The notes under the pieces are model-generated. The model worked only from the letters and a program-made list of their open reading frames with translations. It did not search any database and was not told the origin of the DNA. From positions 513,110 to 554,557 of the forward strand of contig NW_003155740.1 of assembly GCF_000003605.2 (NCBI RefSeq): 41,448 nt of DNA, in the 5' to 3' direction. The translations under genes and the position numbers were made by a program. Below are positions 1 to 12,200 of this stretch, one piece after another. The stretch comes from Saccoglossus kowalevskii. Lineage: Eukaryota > Hemichordata > Enteropneusta > Harrimaniidae. Numbering within the stretch: position 1 is the first letter of the stretch; each line of letters begins with the position of its first letter.

Positions 1-540
1 CTAGGCGCAGTGAATAGTTGTGCGATATATGATTTCTTAAGTAGTGATTGAGATTTAGTTCTGAAATTACAATAAAATATTAAAATTAATTCATTACAAT
101 TCTAATATTACAAGCAGTGAGTATCTAGTTATGCTTTAATTAGAGAAGGTATACAATTCACTCACCTGTAAACATACTATGGCATGACTTATAACTTGTA
201 GCCATAGGGGGGGGGGGTCAGTCTAGCCACAGTTGTAATCTTTTAAAATATGACTTCTCGGTTAGTGAATCAGCTTTAGTTCTGAAATTAAATTAAATTA
301 AATTATAAAAATTAATTCATTAATATTACAAGCAGTGAGTATCTAGTTATGCTATAATTAGAGAAGGTATACAATTCACTCACCTGTAAACATACTATGG
401 GATGACTTTTAACTTGTTCCTATAGATTTTGTAGCCTAGGCGCAGTGAATAGTTGTGCGATATATGATTTCTTAAGTGGTGATTGAGATTTAGTTCTGAA
501 ATTAAAATAAAATATTAAAATTAATTCATTACATCTGTTC
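1..540. repeat. Tandem repeat, about 218-bp monomers
   Basis: The phrase 'tttagttctgaaatta' recurs near 51, 270 and 487, giving monomers of about 218 bp. The longer phrase 'ctaggcgcagtgaatagttg' recurs at 1 and 436, so two monomers make a higher-order unit of about 436 bp. The 'aagcagtgagtatctagtta' block is also repeated. The array runs off the left edge of the window. A run of about ten G lies near 208. It has no coding content. It could be a satellite edge or a piece of a larger element. Confidence 0.8.
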
Positions 541-689
541 TATTTTTATAGAAGAACCTTCCCAAATAAAAGAAATTCTAAAATTTAAAAATATAAGAGG
601 TAGTCACTAAACCATGTACTTTCACACTCAAGCAAGAGAATAGACATGTTGGCGAACTAGCCTTACACTGTGAGTGCAGTAAAATACCT

Positions 690-1480
690 TTGATTCACAC
701 TATATTGAACATCAAGATGTTAATATTTCAAAATCTCTTTGTCACAATACAAATGCTCCCTATCTTATTTCATTTTTCGCAACAATTTTCCTAATTACGA
801 AAAACGGTGATATGTTGTGAATTGTTCATCCCACTATGAATAGTTAGGTTGAATGGCGATAACACTGCTCTCCGCAGTTAAATAGAAAAAAAAAGTATTT
901 TACTTTTCCAGCAAAATTGTCTGCAATGAACAATTCAATTGGCCTTTTGGTGGAGGCGTTAAAGACACGTGGGATGTGGGACGATACGCTATTTATATTC
1001 ACATCTGACGTAAGTAATCAATTTCCGTTGTTACATTGAAAAGTGTTTAAAAGTGTGTCTGTTCTGTTCGTTTACTTTTTGTTGACTAGACTTTACAAAT
1101 GATTTTGTGATTTCATTCGAAATGTTATGAGATATTGTTGACCTCCCATTTGAAACCGGCTCAGATTGATCCTTCGTGGCTCAATGTCGGTTTGTGAATT
1201 GTTCATTTAAACATAATGGAGCGGCAGCGTCTACATCCGGGTCCAATTGGCCTTTACGGGGCACTATTGGAACACTTTTTGAAGGTTGTACTCCTATACC
1301 AACATTCTTCCATGGGAGTATGTTGAAAAAGACTGGATACGTAAATAACGAGTAAGTTATAGGTATTTATAAAAGTCTTACATTGTTGCTCACGACTAAT
1401 TTTATGTTCCCTAAATATGCCACTATATGCAACCCGTCAAACTATCGTGTAAACTATATTTACTACTTGTCCGATAGTAT
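690..1480 (+). pseudogene. Sulfatase copy C, relic of exons 10-11
   Basis: Exon 10 equivalent is 912-1009 (98 bp) and exon 11 equivalent is 1215-1351 (137 bp), the same lengths as in copies A and B. The frames are open and encode the 'FIFTSD' segment followed by '[16 protein letters not shown]'. The exon 10 acceptor (ttttccag) and both donors (gtaagt) are intact. The acceptor before exon 11 reads 'taaacat' where copy B has 'taaacag', so the invariant AG is lost. The expected 'EGGTR' reads 'EGCTP'. Flanking intron sequence matches copy B from about 690 onward. Exons 1-9 and 12-16 are not present nearby. This is a truncated, non-functional relic of an arylsulfatase B-like gene. Confidence 0.85.
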
Positions 1481-1689
1481 AGTGTTGTTTTAGTAGGGTT
1501 ATTCTGTGTATAGCAAGTTTGATAAAAATAATGTATTAGGTAGTCAGCGCCAATGGCAATATACAGCATAGGCAATGAATCACATAAGATATAAACATTT
1601 TTTTTTATTTGCACTTTCATCATATTATTAAATACACAAGTATGAAAACAGACATTGAAATGTTACCAGTTAGTAACACTTTCTAAAAT

Positions 1690-3000
1690 ACAAAAAGTGA
1701 CGTGCATCTGTAGCTTGAATTGTATTTGCACCAAGTTTGAACAAAATTAAATGTATGTTTCAGAATTTGAAACGCACATTCCAATTATAAACTATTTTAT
1801 TTACTTTTTTATATATTTTTTTGTACTGAGACTTCGTCTTATCAATGAGTAAAAATTTAACACGCTTACCCAAGAACAGAGAAAATACCTGCGTTTTGTC
1901 AGCTATTTACAGAAATCATTTACCATTTCGCTATTCTAAGTTTCTATCACAACAATTTGCAAAATGGACGCAATGATGCTGTTCCATAGGCAGACTATGT
2001 TTTGGTTTTCATATATTCTGAATTTTTATTTTTATACGTATCTGTAAAATCAAACGACGATTGTTATTTATTTGGCATTAAATGTCATATTAATATTGTA
2101 ATAATAAGTGTTATTTAGTATTAATGTATAAACCGCTTTAACTAGGAGACATGAAAATTCCCTATGACAGATTTTACAGTGGATATTGAACAACATCCCT
2201 CTTCATTCTACATTCCAATTAATTAACATTACTAATAATATCAATGTTTTTGCTTTGTATTGACAAGCGACGATTTTAAACTTGAAAACATCAAAATATT
2301 CAGCCTTGCAGGACATATATGACATTTTAAATAGACCAAGCAATGATTCTGATCGTAAAAAAATGCTTGGATGTTTGGTCGCTTAGACTTGTCATCAAAC
2401 AAATAAACTAAAGGCGTACAGTAATATTTTCCACATTCCAGCTTTTGCAAAATATATACATTGCTATATATACAGATTTAACTTAATTACACAGCTACTG
2501 TTAAAAATATTTCTATCTATTTAAACTGTTCGACCCTGCTATTTTAAACAGTTTAAACCATTCAATCTCACAATGTTTGACACTATTATAGTGAACATTG
2601 CATCGTAGTAGGGGATAACATTTACACGGAGTTACCAGATTCGCCCCAAAGAAATGCATATTAGTACACAATCTATTTATCAATTCCTGTAATATAAGTT
2701 TATAATCTCAACCCTAAACATGCAAGTTGGTGATTATAAACAACATTGTTTGACAACAAGCTGACCATGTTTCACCCTACTTTGCAACTTTATTCAGTTC
2801 AAACCATTCAACATGACCATGTTTAACCTACCATGCTACCATTCTACAAGCTATGAACCTGACTATTTTTGACCGTACCTTGCTACATTAACCTGTTCTA
2901 GCTATTCTACCAAACCATACTTTAACCTGTTCAAAAAATTCGATCTGACTATGTTTGACCCTACCTTGCAGCTTTAATCTTTTCAAGCTATGCAAACTGC
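1690..3000. repeat. Inverted duplicate of the 24830-26440 region
   Basis: Read in reverse complement, this stretch follows 26440 down to 24830 through many shared blocks, for example 'caccaacttgcatgttta' (right arm) against its complement near 2713 here. At 2760-2995 it contains several degenerate copies of the 52-bp unit that is amplified at 24010-24835. In copy B the equivalent flank lies downstream of exon 16, so here it has been brought close to exon 11 of copy C by loss of the DNA between. No gene is supported in it; the open frames are short and unconvincing. Confidence 0.75.
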
Positions 3001-4560
3001 ACACACAACATTGAAAGACGGATGGTTATGCATCCTCACAATACATAACACATTATATTATCACTCAAAAATAATGTTGACCCGACAAGTATACATATAG
3101 TGGAAACCCATCTCAAATACAGATACATGTCTACGGGAGGTGAATCTCATCTAAAAACATAAAAAAAACAATCGACTAGGAGAACATGAACACACTGCTT
3201 TGTTATATTTGATACTTCATTGTGATGTTTGTTAAGCAGTACAACAGTGATTGCAAAATGTTGTTTCTCTCCCCTAATTGCTACGTTGACTATTGTAGCC
3301 TTTCACTGATATGCGTACCACAATCAATATCCCCTACCATAAAAACACCATCTCACTCCTTGTGTATTCTGTTTACCCAGTTAACAATAATATGTAAATA
3401 TCTTCAATAACAAAAACAATGTGATAGGTATATTAAAGGGAAGTGCAGGGAATTTGAGATCAATGAATGAATTATGACGATAAAAACAACTTGTATGTGC
3501 TGCGAAATGCGCTATATATTGCATCGCTTCGTTTTGCCTATAATGGGCTTGTCGATGACGTCACCAATGAACACTGATCATTGAACCCATTCCTTCTAGT
3601 ACGACATTCCCACAGAAGTGCTACTTTGACACGGACAATTTAAAAGTTAAATCATGGTGAGTTGCAGATTCATGTAATACCTCAGTTGATGTTACGTTTC
3701 TCGGAATCCTAGATAGACACCTCCGTTATCTCCGCGACAACCACCTCCAAAATAATTATGCGCTACCTGAGGCCTGTCTTCCCGATTGAGAAAAAAAAAC
3801 CAAGGTCTGAATTTATTTCCTGTAGCTATTGTAGTAGTGATAGTCCTGCATGAATTTTTGACCTTGGATTTTAAACATTCGGTAATAAATTGTGTTCAAA
3901 TTCAGTGCATAACTAGAAAATGTGCCGAGTTTTTAGTATAATTGTCTTCAAATATTGAACATATATATACTCAAGTATAATGAAAAGTTGTGAAACGACA
4001 ATTTATTAGTACTTGTATTGTTATGTCATGACTTAATTGATATAGTTCATTTTTTTATTTAAAAATTACTATGTTATGCCATATTTGTATAACCAATAGA
4101 AAGAAATCGATTAGACTCTTATTATTAAAGAATACCTAATTCAGAAGGACCACCTTAATTTTGCCAGAGCCCTGCATATTTTAGTCAATCAAGAAAATAT
4201 TTGTGTACTGCTTAGAAGTATGTTACATCTCTAAAAGAACATGAACATACTTTTATTGCAAGGTATTCCATATTAGACCCTTTCTCAGAGAAAAGTTGTT
4301 TTGTATAATCCAAAATATATCAACTAATCTGAGTGTCATGAAAAAGGAATTAATTTTGTGGTTAATCTTAAGGAGATTTGCCCGTTTCCCCTCATCACCA
4401 ATTATTAAATGAATTTGAGTTTTCTTCGCATTAGCTTTAACTGTAAAATACATTCAGTTAGTTGGTCAGAAGGATAGTTCCCGCTTCAAGTTCTCAAGAA
4501 GTCATAACTCTCTCTCTTCGTTCATGGCAATTTGTATTACTATATTGTATAGTTATTACA
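3001..4560. other. No gene recognised; one promoter-like stretch
   Basis: AT-rich sequence without a coding frame I can support. Around 3430-3665 the base composition rises in CpG and there is a perfect CRE palindrome plus an ATG at a splice donor (listed separately). The rest shows only scattered stop-rich frames. Confidence 0.6.
3556..3662 (+). promoter_or_regulatory. CRE site and possible first exon ending in ATG
   Basis: A perfect CRE/ATF palindrome TGACGTCA lies at 3556-3563, followed directly by a CCAAT motif. About 90 bp downstream 'aaatcATG' at 3654-3656 is followed at once by 'gtgagt', a consensus splice donor. This is the arrangement of a gene whose start codon is the last codon of exon 1. 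I cannot identify a second exon, so the gene is unproven; the pattern may be chance. Confidence 0.25.
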
Positions 4561-4569
4561 TAATTTAGT

Positions 4570-5010
4570 CCTATCCTACCCACCCAATGAGTCAGTAAAA
4601 TCTAAACTTTCTTTTATCCACTTAGGCGGAGTATCTTTGATGAACTCACAATAATCTGCATCTGTTAACAAAACAGTAATATATTTCCAGTAAGAAAGAG
4701 GCGTAGGCGAATCCCAAAAACGAAGTTTAAGAGAAATAGCTGAATGATCAGTAAGCAATCATAAGCAATCGTTCATATTTGTTTGGGTTTTTCCCCCAAC
4801 ACAATCGCAGCTATTATTCAAAGTATAATAATAGTCACTGCCCCACACAATAATAATTTCAGGATCTGATGTATTTTCATGCAATAATTCAATAATATGA
4901 ATTAACCAATATAAATCGCAAATTTTCAATTTTCTGCCAGAGCTTAGGTGAAATTCAATGTAATTAAAACTATTGATACTATTTCTGAAATGGAAACTTT
5001 GCATGTGACA
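4570..5010 (-). mobile_element. LINE endonuclease-domain relic
   Basis: On the minus strand, 5004-4759 encodes 'PEIIIVWGSDYYYTLNN', which fits the strand before and after the GGDFN motif of an apurinic-type LINE endonuclease, though the motif itself is degraded. After a frame change, 4758-4576 encodes 'LTDHSAISLKLRFW' and then 'YWKYITVLLTDADYCEFIK'. The first matches the terminal SDHS motif and the second the linker into the reverse transcriptase of L1/Tx1-like elements. The 60 or so residues normally found between these motifs are missing, so there is an internal deletion. No reverse transcriptase follows. It is a dead fragment. Confidence 0.6.
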
Positions 5011-5544
5011 TCAAAAGGTCAACTAATTTGTTGTTGGAATTTATTGGGAGGCTACATTGTGTCCCAGGATGGCGGACAATGGATAGAAAACTGCGTTAAA
5101 AGTTCTTTGAAGGAAATATGGCCTGTAAATGAAAGTTGAATAGTGCAAATTCACTTTTTACTTATTATTAAGAGGCTCGTATGAGTTAGTTGACAAATGA
5201 TTGCTGTTTTATTGCAGGGGAATGTTTACGTGGCGTTCCTGTTTGTTAACCCCAGGTCACGCAATATGCGCTAGCTCACAAACGATGAAAGCGTAAACGT
5301 CATGGTTTCTGAAGATTGTAATTGAAAATCAGAATTCATGCTATACACAGAACTAAACCGAGTAACTGTATAAGGCCATTTAATATATCATAATTCGAAA
5401 CACAAAGTGGATATGTGATTTATCCCCGATATTATTTCTTAATATAGGGAGGATAGGTTACTAGGAATTATACATACATGATACTGAATCTGTTCGAGAA
5501 GATGGCCAAGTTATAACTGTGATGGAATTCCTAAATGAAGAATG
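5011..5544. other. No feature recognised
   Basis: Short open frames on both strands lack motif support and splice context. Part may be the upstream edge of the LINE relic. Confidence 0.5.
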
Positions 5545-6304
5545 TTTAAATGTCAGAAATATTCGTCTCTGTCTGAATCATTGACAGAAAATAGCACCAT
5601 ACACCATACAAAGCCGACACCATATTATGCAGTATATTTGGAAACAAGATACATGAAGTGTAGTGTAGATCAAAATAAAATGCTTTGTCTCTGACGGAGT
5701 TAAACATATTTTTTTATTGACCGGTATAGCAAAAGATGTTACGACGTATATCAAATATCCAGTCACACTATAGAGTATGTGTCATCAAATATATTGCCAG
5801 ATCAGACAAACAATGCTGTAACATTTAACTGTTTTGAAGCAACATTAAAATAATGCTAGTCAAGACTAAACAAAAAGAATTGCTACAAAATGTGGGTAGT
5901 CATATCCTCCATGCAGTATGTCAGACAGCCGTGTGAAGTTAACAGTAAATTTATTAGTTTCATCTTTGATGTCATATGATGTCATATGATTTGTTTAAAA
6001 GTTCTAGAACAATTCATGAAAGCAAAGGCGTATAAAAGTCTTGTGACAATTTATAGAAATAAAATGATTTGAAAGAAGAAAATGAAATATTCAAATGAGG
6101 CATTCTGATTGGTGGAGAATCACAAGGTAGGTGTTTATTATCGGATGAAACTAGACTATCAGCCTTTCGCTTTGATATAAATTATTTGTACATAAATAGA
6201 ACAATATACATTTATATAGTCAGAAGAACAGTATCTACTCAACATCATGGCCCTATACATGTCATTCCAAGAGGAAACAACGCATTGCATTTTTACTTAG
6301 ATAC
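5545..6304. repeat. Tandem duplication, first copy
   Basis: This block and the next (6309-7130) align end to end with an offset of about 764 bp: 'attgacagaaaatagcacc' near 5580 corresponds to 'attgacacgaaatatcact' near 6344, and both end in 'ccctatacatgtcatt' followed by 'aacaacgcatt'. The copies differ by many substitutions and small indels, so the duplication is old. Neither copy has a conserved open frame, which argues against a coding role. Confidence 0.8.
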
Positions 6305-6308
6305 CTAA

Positions 6309-7130
6309 ATCAAAATGTCGGGCATATTCGTATCTGTCTGAAGCATTGACACGAAATATCACTATACATCAAAAAAAGCCGACACCATATCATGCAATAT
6401 GTTTGAAAACAAGATGCATGCAGATCAAAATAGAATGCTCTGCCTCTCACGAAGTTACATATATTGTTTTTATTAATAGGTATAGCAAAAGCTGTCATAA
6501 CGTCTATCAAATATCAAGTCACAATATACAGTATGTATCAACAAATATGGCCAGACCAACCAAACGAGGTGGCAGTGGTCATAATTTATACAAATTTAAA
6601 AATGTAATATACTCTCAGACATGATATAGAAATTCATGGGTTTGTATTTATTTGTCTTCATGTGAAACTTGAGGTATATATCGGTACAGTTATTTGTAAG
6701 TGATTTAATCTCACCACAATGCTGAAACATATCACTTTTTCGCTAGAAATATTACATTAGTGCTAATCTAGACTAAACAACAACAATTGCTACAGATTGT
6801 GAGTAGTCATAGCCTCTATGCAGTTCACAGTAAAATTCATCAGTTTCATCCCTGATGTCATATGATTTGTATAAAGGTCCTAGAACAATTTATGAAAGCA
6901 AAGTTGGGAAAATGACATATTCAAATGGAGCATTCTGATTGGTCGAGAATCACAAAGTAGGTTTTAAGTATCGGATGAAGCTAGACTATCAGGATTTCTC
7001 TTTGATATAAATTATTTGTAAATAAATAGAACAATATGCATTTATATAGTCAGAAAAACAGTATCTATTCAACCTCATGACCCTATACATGTCATTGCAA
7101 GAGGGAACAACGCATTACACTGTTACTGAG
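6309..7130. repeat. Tandem duplication, second copy
   Basis: Diverged partner of 5545-6304. Shared phrases include 'agccgacaccatat', 'gcattctgattggt' and 'actagactatcag' / 'gctagactatcag'. No terminal inverted repeats or poly-A tail that would name an element class were seen. Confidence 0.8.
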
Positions 7131-9059
7131 GCCAACACGTGTTATCGAGCGTGACTCGAATGTGTTATGTACAGTAATGATTAGTAACATAGTTCGCCAA
7201 ACACAGCCATGTACCTTCCATATAGTTCACCTCAACCCAACACTAAATACAAATGTCAAATGATACAACCAGTCACATAACACAGCAGGATACAGGTTTT
7301 TAGTAACTATCCCCCATCCCAAATATATTTTATACAACCAGGTGTTTTTCGACGAATCAGTGGTCTCCAGATCGTGTGTCGTATGCACCAGTGGTGTTAT
7401 GTAACATCCAATCAGTGGCTTCCACCCTTTTATATACAGATGTATGTTTATTCGCATGTAGCAATAAGTATGTCGCCCTCTAGTAGTTAATATATCAGTT
7501 CTTTTTTATTTAGATAATGGCAATTTTTTGGCCAGAACGTCCTCTAGTATTTGTGGGAATCATGTTTATTTGGAATGCTCTCATTGGATGGAAGTTCGAG
7601 CCTAGCGAGGTGTGATAGAATTGGTCTGTTATGTTCAGATTCAAATAAGCATGAACCACTAATTTGACTGGGAAGCGATACGTATAATGCAGCAAGCTGT
7701 TTTAATTGCTGTTGTGGTAGAGTTTTTATATTTTCCTTGAGGCATTTTTAAAATCATTCCACTGAAGTTATGACCCGTTGTCCCCTATAAAATAATGGTT
7801 GCATCTAATACTAAAATAAAGATGGCGGAGTATAGCGTTGATTCATCTCGTTCTACTCTGGATTACTTGGAGCCAATAAAGATTCTAGAAAGTTAGTATT
7901 TATATGCCTGTGTGTTTTTTTGTATTTTTTTTCAATGTCTTTGACTTACCCAATATGTTTGTTGCTATTAACAACAATTCAGTTCTTTGCTAAGCTTCAG
8001 TCAATGTTTGTCTTCACTACCTACCCAGCTCCTCGTCGGGCGCTATGTAGCTGGTGTGGTATATTTATCACAGTAGGGCATTTGTCACATTTAGTGCTTC
8101 GAGAATATATTCTCTGTCTATGTGTATTTATATAAATAGATGCAGTTTCTTTGGCTTGAATAACGTTCACTGGCTTCGTACATACAGGTATTGTATTATG
8201 CTTTCTATGAACTGTAATTGAATACATGTGTTTGTGTAGGTTGTTCTCGGGCTGTTGGTCACGAACATAATATTGATGAAGCCCTCGCATTCGGCTCTGG
8301 CATCAATCAATATTATGGTCATTCTTTGGGCAGGCCGAATGACCATGTGTTATTTATTTTATCACATCGAGCAGACATCTTCCATGCACAATCACATCTA
8401 CCATACACCACTCATACCCGCTCTCCCACAAAATAACAACACTAATATTTGAAGTATGCAATTATATTTTATGTATTGTAACAAGTTTCACATTTTTCAT
8501 TAGCATAGATACATTGTTTGCTGAAAAAGCTGCGAAATACACACAGTAAATGTTATTTTCAGCCATGGATACTCTTTTTAGTAACTGTGTTTAAGCAGTG
8601 TGAATCACTCAATTTATCGAGTATAACATTTTGAAATGAATTGAGAAACTCTTAAACGCTAGTCATTTGACCACTCACCAGATAAATATGTCTGAGCGCC
8701 GTTGAAGTGACTGAAATTACCTTCTCATGAACTTACCACACCTTCTATTCTCAAGTCACACAGCTTAGAGCGTTTTCACGTGGCGGCTTTGCCGTACATT
8801 TTTGCTTCGTATAAAGAATACCCTAACCAAGAAAGCAAGAGCGGCCGGGACAGCAGCAGTGCAGCGAACGACAATTTTGTATGCGTTGCCCATGTAATAT
8901 ACCCATGTAATATCTACTTGGCGGGCAATATACCATGTAATATCCATTTTTATCCAATGTCATATGACACGATCAATCACAGCATGTGTAACAGCAGTGA
9001 GATATGATAAACCAATTTGACATTTATTAGTTATTTTGGGAAAATAACAAGCATGAAAC
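7131..9059. other. Intergenic, no supported gene
   Basis: Two items stand out. A short ORF of 24 codons begins at 7822 in the context 'aaagATGGCGGAG' (listed separately). A perfect 10-bp inverted repeat, ATGGTCATTC at 8315-8324 and GAATGACCAT at 8337-8346, forms a hairpin with a 12-nt loop. The decamer 'catgtaatat' is repeated three times at about 8893-8944. Other open frames here have no recognisable domains. Confidence 0.5.
7822..7896 (+). CDS. Possible short ORF or first coding exon
   Basis: ATG at 7822 sits in a strong initiation context and in an AAGATGGCGG sequence resembling a YY1 site, which in animal promoters often overlaps a start codon. The frame encodes 24 residues beginning MAEYSVDSSRSTLDY and ends at TAG 7894-7896. 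A possible donor 'gttagt' lies just before the stop. No partner exon or homologue is recognised, so this is a weak candidate. Confidence 0.15.
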   Translation: MAEYSVDSSRSTLDYLEPIKILES

Positions 9060-9110
9060 CTCGTATAGCAAATATTAATAGCTTGGACCCTACATTGCTG
9101 CTATATATAG

Positions 9111-9293
9111 TTGCACAATCAATCATTTGCAAAAAACATGGTGAATAAATATAACTACATGTTGCCGTTTGATGTGTCCGATAACAGAAGCATATAAATT
9201 CATCTTCAGATGTATTATCAGTTACTATACCAAACCCGGCTGATAGATAACATTTGTACATTGACTGAAGTGAGAGGATACATTTTTTAAAAG
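9111..9293 (+). promoter_or_regulatory. Promoter and 5' UTR of sulfatase A
   Basis: TATAAAT lies at 9193-9199 and an initiator-like TCAGTT at 9218-9223; the TATA-to-initiator distance is about 27 bp, so transcription probably starts near 9220 with a 5' UTR of about 74 nt. The whole block aligns with the sequence upstream of copy B exon 1 (35850-36034, other strand), including 'caatcatttg', 'gtttgatgtgtc' and 'atcagttactatacca'. This level of noncoding conservation marks it as the promoter region inherited by both copies. Confidence 0.6.
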
Positions 9294-12200
9294 ATGCGTT
9301 TAGCCTGTTCAATACTGGTAGCACTTGTGTGTGTAAGTATGTCATATGTATATAGGCTCGTGTCTTATGTTAGTTGATGTATTCGACATTGTTATTTGAA
9401 ATTCCCGCAATATGACTTCCATCAACATGAACACCGTAAATAGTGGTGAATACATGGATGAGATCGCTAATGATGCAGAATAATGTCACAAACTATATAT
9501 TTATTTTTGTATTGCAGGTGAGTGTTGTTAAATCAGGTAAGACGTGTACATAATTTGAATCTATTCTCAAAACGTTTTCCGTTTTTCAAACTACATACAT
9601 GTGCATAGTACATTCAGAGTTTACATATTCACATGCTCACCTTCTTCCTTCTAATTACTGTTAATTTCAAAACGTAATATCTATGAGGTACAATTAATGA
9701 ATAATAAGTATTTATTCAGTAAGCGAGTGTGGAATGTGGAATGTGGAAGTGGAATGTCGAATTTGTATACCTTTCGATCTTTATCACTGTTAAAACCATT
9801 CCCATACGATGTTTATTTTAAAATTTTCGCCACCAACATCTTCCCTATTTCGATTTATGGAACCGAAATCTGAGACTTCCAAAAATACGACCACTTAGAG
9901 CGCGTTCGTCTCTTGGCTTGCAGATCATTTCTTGGTGTTTCTGTGCGTGCACCAAACAACAGCATGCTTGGTGAATATGGACAATTCCCCACATTTCAGC
10001 ATACTGCAAAGCCTTGGGCGAAATTATAATATGTATGCCCAATACACGTTATTCAAACAAATACTACAATATGCTATACAATATTGAACAGTCAGGTAAT
10101 ATGACGAGACATAAATGTTGTTAAAAATGTACTTTTAACTTGTAATATAACTGAGGTTTGGTTTCCACAGAAAGTTAGCAATGTAAATGAATTTATTAGT
10201 ACTTTAATGACAAGGCTTAAGGTTCTTTTAACTTATGAGTGGCGGACAGATATCTGTTTGTTAGACAAACTAGAGACAGATTGTCACTTTAAATCTACCC
10301 TTGAACCCCATCACATTGCCTAAGAATATAGACCAGCACCTATCCGAATTTTGTGATCTAAATGTAATTGAAAATGATTTCTATTTTTTACTTGTATGTA
10401 AGTTTAGAAGGAATGCCACTGAAGTATTATTGTAACTGGGTAAAAAGAATATTCTTGTGATATGTACTAACCTTTTTGGTTCGATGGCCTTTTTTCTGGT
10501 AATAAAGATCCGATATAAAAATCGAGATTTACGGCCATTGTCATTGCATATTACAGCATATGACATGATGGCATGTGTACAAATCATCAGTTAGTTGCTG
10601 GCTATTTAGATGTTTCATATATCTGGTAGCGTCGCTTATGTATGGGCTTCGAATACAAAGACAACGTTCAGCACACCATGAATGTGGTCAAACCCATTGA
10701 CGGTGCTGAACATGACATTGCACGTAACGTAAATTTCGATTGACCTCACTGTGATGACGCATGCGTTGTGGAATACGAAAAAAGAGACCGAAGCATGCGC
10801 ACTGCGTACACAATATGCTAATGACCTTTAACGATAGTATGAAGTAGACATATTTCATGAATATTAATTGAAAATTCGGTCTTGACCCCCACTCTGTCTA
10901 TTGTGGTTATTTGAAGACTGTAAACGCTTTCTATCATACTAAACTGGTCACCAAATTTAACAACTACATTTTCATTTTCATTTCACATTGAAATCTAAAT
11001 GAGCTACAGCAAGCAGGCTCCGAGCCTATTGTCAGAAAATCATAGTATCAGTAGGAGATATATACTGGCTAAATAAAAATAGTATTAATTATACCTTAAC
11101 ACCATTTTCGGCTTTGCATGATCTGTAATTTCTATAAATCATTCAATAAAACAAACACAGTGACGTTGGTGTTAAATGTTAAAATCTTAAAGTGTTTACC
11201 ATCAGAAACTCTGAGGATCGAAGACAGAATTGAAAAAAAAAATGCACAAGAAACGTGAAACCATAACCAAAACAGATGAAACTATTCTTCACGCCTAAAT
11301 CTTGGGGTGGGAATTATTCCACAAAATATAAAATTATAGCAAATTCAACACAAAAATAAATGGTCAATTGATACTTAATCAGTAAGGAAATAATGAAATT
11401 AATTAATTAGTTAGTTAGTTAATTAGTCATGTTCATTAGTATAATCAGACAATATAAACAAATGTTTAATTTGGTGTCGTTAATTAATTTCTTTATCAAT
11501 TAGAACTCGGGTACCATATTTTTAATAAACAGAATAAATTCATAAGAGCCCCCAGCGTTTCAATGAATAAACGTTATGAGTACGTTTTAACTTATTAAAT
11601 AACAAATGTTTTACTATTCACATTAACAAAGGTCTATAGAACGATTGATTTTATATCTTGCACTCTTCAGTGAGCAGAACGTAGTTAATCATACATACTA
11701 GCTTTGGACAGAGACGACATTAAAATAATGAGGTTGTACACAAGTTTTATTTCGAATTGATGATAATAGATTTACCCGAATCACACATTGTGTTTCAAAT
11801 TATTTAACATTTACAATAATTCTCGAACATAATTAAGTTAGAAAATGGCTATACATTACATGCACATCGCATTAAAGCGTTTAATATTTCATAGTTCACA
11901 GGTTATTCAAGTTGCCATCTGCTGAGAAACTAACATAATGATTATCTTATATATTTGTATTAAATCTAACAACATGATAACGAATGGAAAATATAAATTA
12001 ATTATCCACCTTACGTTCAGGAACATTTCAGGCAAATTAAATCTGTAACGTTTTATTTCAATAAATAAATTTTCACAATACATCGCTATTATCATGCTCA
12101 TCAATTGTAATAGTGAGTGGAAGTAGAAAGTTACTATTAAAGTGTGTTTGAAAAAAATTAACACGGTTACCTCTATCGTCCGCTACATTAACTGACACTT

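Noticed and set aside
4948-5139. Plus-strand 63-codon frame opposite the LINE relic
   Set aside because: No recognisable motif or splice context; the endonuclease-like motifs are on the minus strand.
7920-8452. Overlapping open frames on both strands near 8 kb
   Set aside because: No domain, no conserved partner, and hydrophobic runs arise from T-rich sequence.
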